A DNA stretch of 64,000 bases from CAWEBF01 sp963807235 (GTDB taxonomy: Bacteria > Acidobacteriota > Vicinamibacteria > Vicinamibacterales > UBA2999): assembly GCA_963807235.1 (NCBI GenBank), contig CAWEBF010000034.1, positions 62,001 through 126,000 on the forward strand. Reading direction: 5' to 3'. Position numbers and translations under genes: made by a program. This document shows positions 63,400-64,000 of the stretch, one piece after another (position 1 is the first letter of the stretch; each line of letters begins with the position of its first letter). Under the pieces are notes generated by a model that had not been told where the DNA came from, did not search any database, and worked only from the letters and a program-made list of their open reading frames with translations.

Positions 63400-64000
63400 G
63401 CGAAGCGGCGCGATCGACCGGCGCGCAGGCGAAGCGTGCGCTCTACAGTGACCCGTCTAGTTCTTCTCGAGCGCTTTCGCACCGCTTTCGAGGCGTTGTC
63501 AAGGGCTTCTCCAAGAGACTCTCAACCGAAGGGCGACTGTTCATGCGAACGCGAGCGGCATTGTTCGTTGTATCGCCTGCTGATGAGGAACGACGTCGCG
63601 TCGGCGGTGTGATCGATGCCCATTCCCCTGCCGATCCCCATCCCCATGCCCATCGACTGCATCTGGAAGAGGGCGGGATTGCCAAGCAGACCCAGGCCGG
63701 CCCAGGTTCGTGCCCGCAGGGAATGACCGGCACATGCGGCTCATCATCTGCGGACCCATCATCATGCCATGTACATGCCGCCCGCGAATTGCGCAAAAGC
63801 CGAGGCCGGTCTTGCATGCTGAAGCCGCTACCGTCTTTCCCTTTCGTGGTTGTCGAAAGGCGCGGACTTGCCGTCCGGCTGAACGAGCTTCACCGACGAC
63901 GCTGAGCCTCGGTGGGATACTTCTGCGGCGCGCCCGCGCCTGCCGCGGGCGCCGCAACGCGAGAGGCCGCCTCTCAGCAAGCTGAGAGCTCCAGCTTCGA
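63400..64000. other. 600-bp terminal region without a convincing intact gene
   Basis: Short frames occur on both strands, none with recognised homology. On the minus strand a methionine- and glycine-rich stretch (FQMQSMGMGMGIGRGMGIDHT, about 63600-63670) and an adjacent-frame segment (MMMGPQMMSRMCRSFPAGTN) hint at a small gene broken by an indel. A perfect 8-bp hairpin (CTCTCAGC-AA-GCTGAGAG) lies at 63971-63988. Confidence 0.35.

Noticed and set aside
63541..63957. 139-codon minus-strand frame as a gene
   Set aside because: Composition changes midway and the more protein-like Met/Gly-rich stretch is in another frame; no start or homology supports it.

Overview
The window is 64 kb of GC-rich bacterial chromosome. 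Gene content suggests Acidobacteriota, probably class Vicinamibacteria. That placement rests on the style of the VWA, PCYCGC-motif, Tat-exported molybdenum-hydroxylase and lipoprotein genes and is inference; there is no rRNA or other marker to test it. I found no tRNA, rRNA, CRISPR array, integrase, transposase or prophage. Genes are packed tightly, often with ATGA, GTGA or TGATG overlaps.

Layout. 1-16 kb is rich in signalling: a VanZ-like protein, a Dabb protein, an NtrC-type regulator coupled to a low-complexity protein, a small HTH protein followed by an orphan phosphoacceptor-like protein, a FliA-type sigma factor, a hybrid histidine kinase, a diguanylate cyclase, fabZ, a GAF-GAF-PP2C phosphatase, glnA, a PDZ protein and a GAF sensor. 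16-25 kb, mostly on the minus strand, holds ccdA, a lone short nuoG, an M1 aminopeptidase, a second PP2C phosphatase, a kbl-like enzyme and an aminotransferase. 25-35 kb holds VWA and OmpA-like envelope proteins, an SDR, a beta-CASP nuclease, an M49 peptidase, an aminotransferase and malQ.

34.8-39.5 kb is the most interesting locus: a compact plus-strand cassette of a TIR-domain protein with an apparently inactive STAND-like module, a MoxR-type AAA+ ATPase, and a membrane protein with a SAV_2336-like N-terminus and a degenerate vWA-like domain. It resembles the ternary NTP-dependent conflict systems known from comparative genomics. 39.5-56.7 kb is housekeeping and envelope: lipoproteins, a FadL-like porin, glnS, rmuC, M28 and M23 peptidases, DUF1015-serC, an FMN reductase, pcnB and a CPBP protease. 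56.8-63 kb encodes a Tat-exported molybdenum hydroxylase (2Fe-2S, molybdopterin and FAD subunits) with a cytochrome b partner, then an amidohydrolase. The last 0.6 kb has no convincing intact gene.

Two features cut across the whole window. First, about twenty short tandem arrays occur at gene boundaries, and almost all have a period of exactly 7 nt, from several related unit families. They resemble cyanobacterial STRR heptamer repeats. Some run into coding sequence, lengthen C-termini, supply stop codons, or join adjacent genes in one reading frame. Second, about ten otherwise conserved genes carry single-base frameshifts, mostly a net extra base. This is most simply explained by residual indel errors of a long-read assembly and limits any claim about broken genes.
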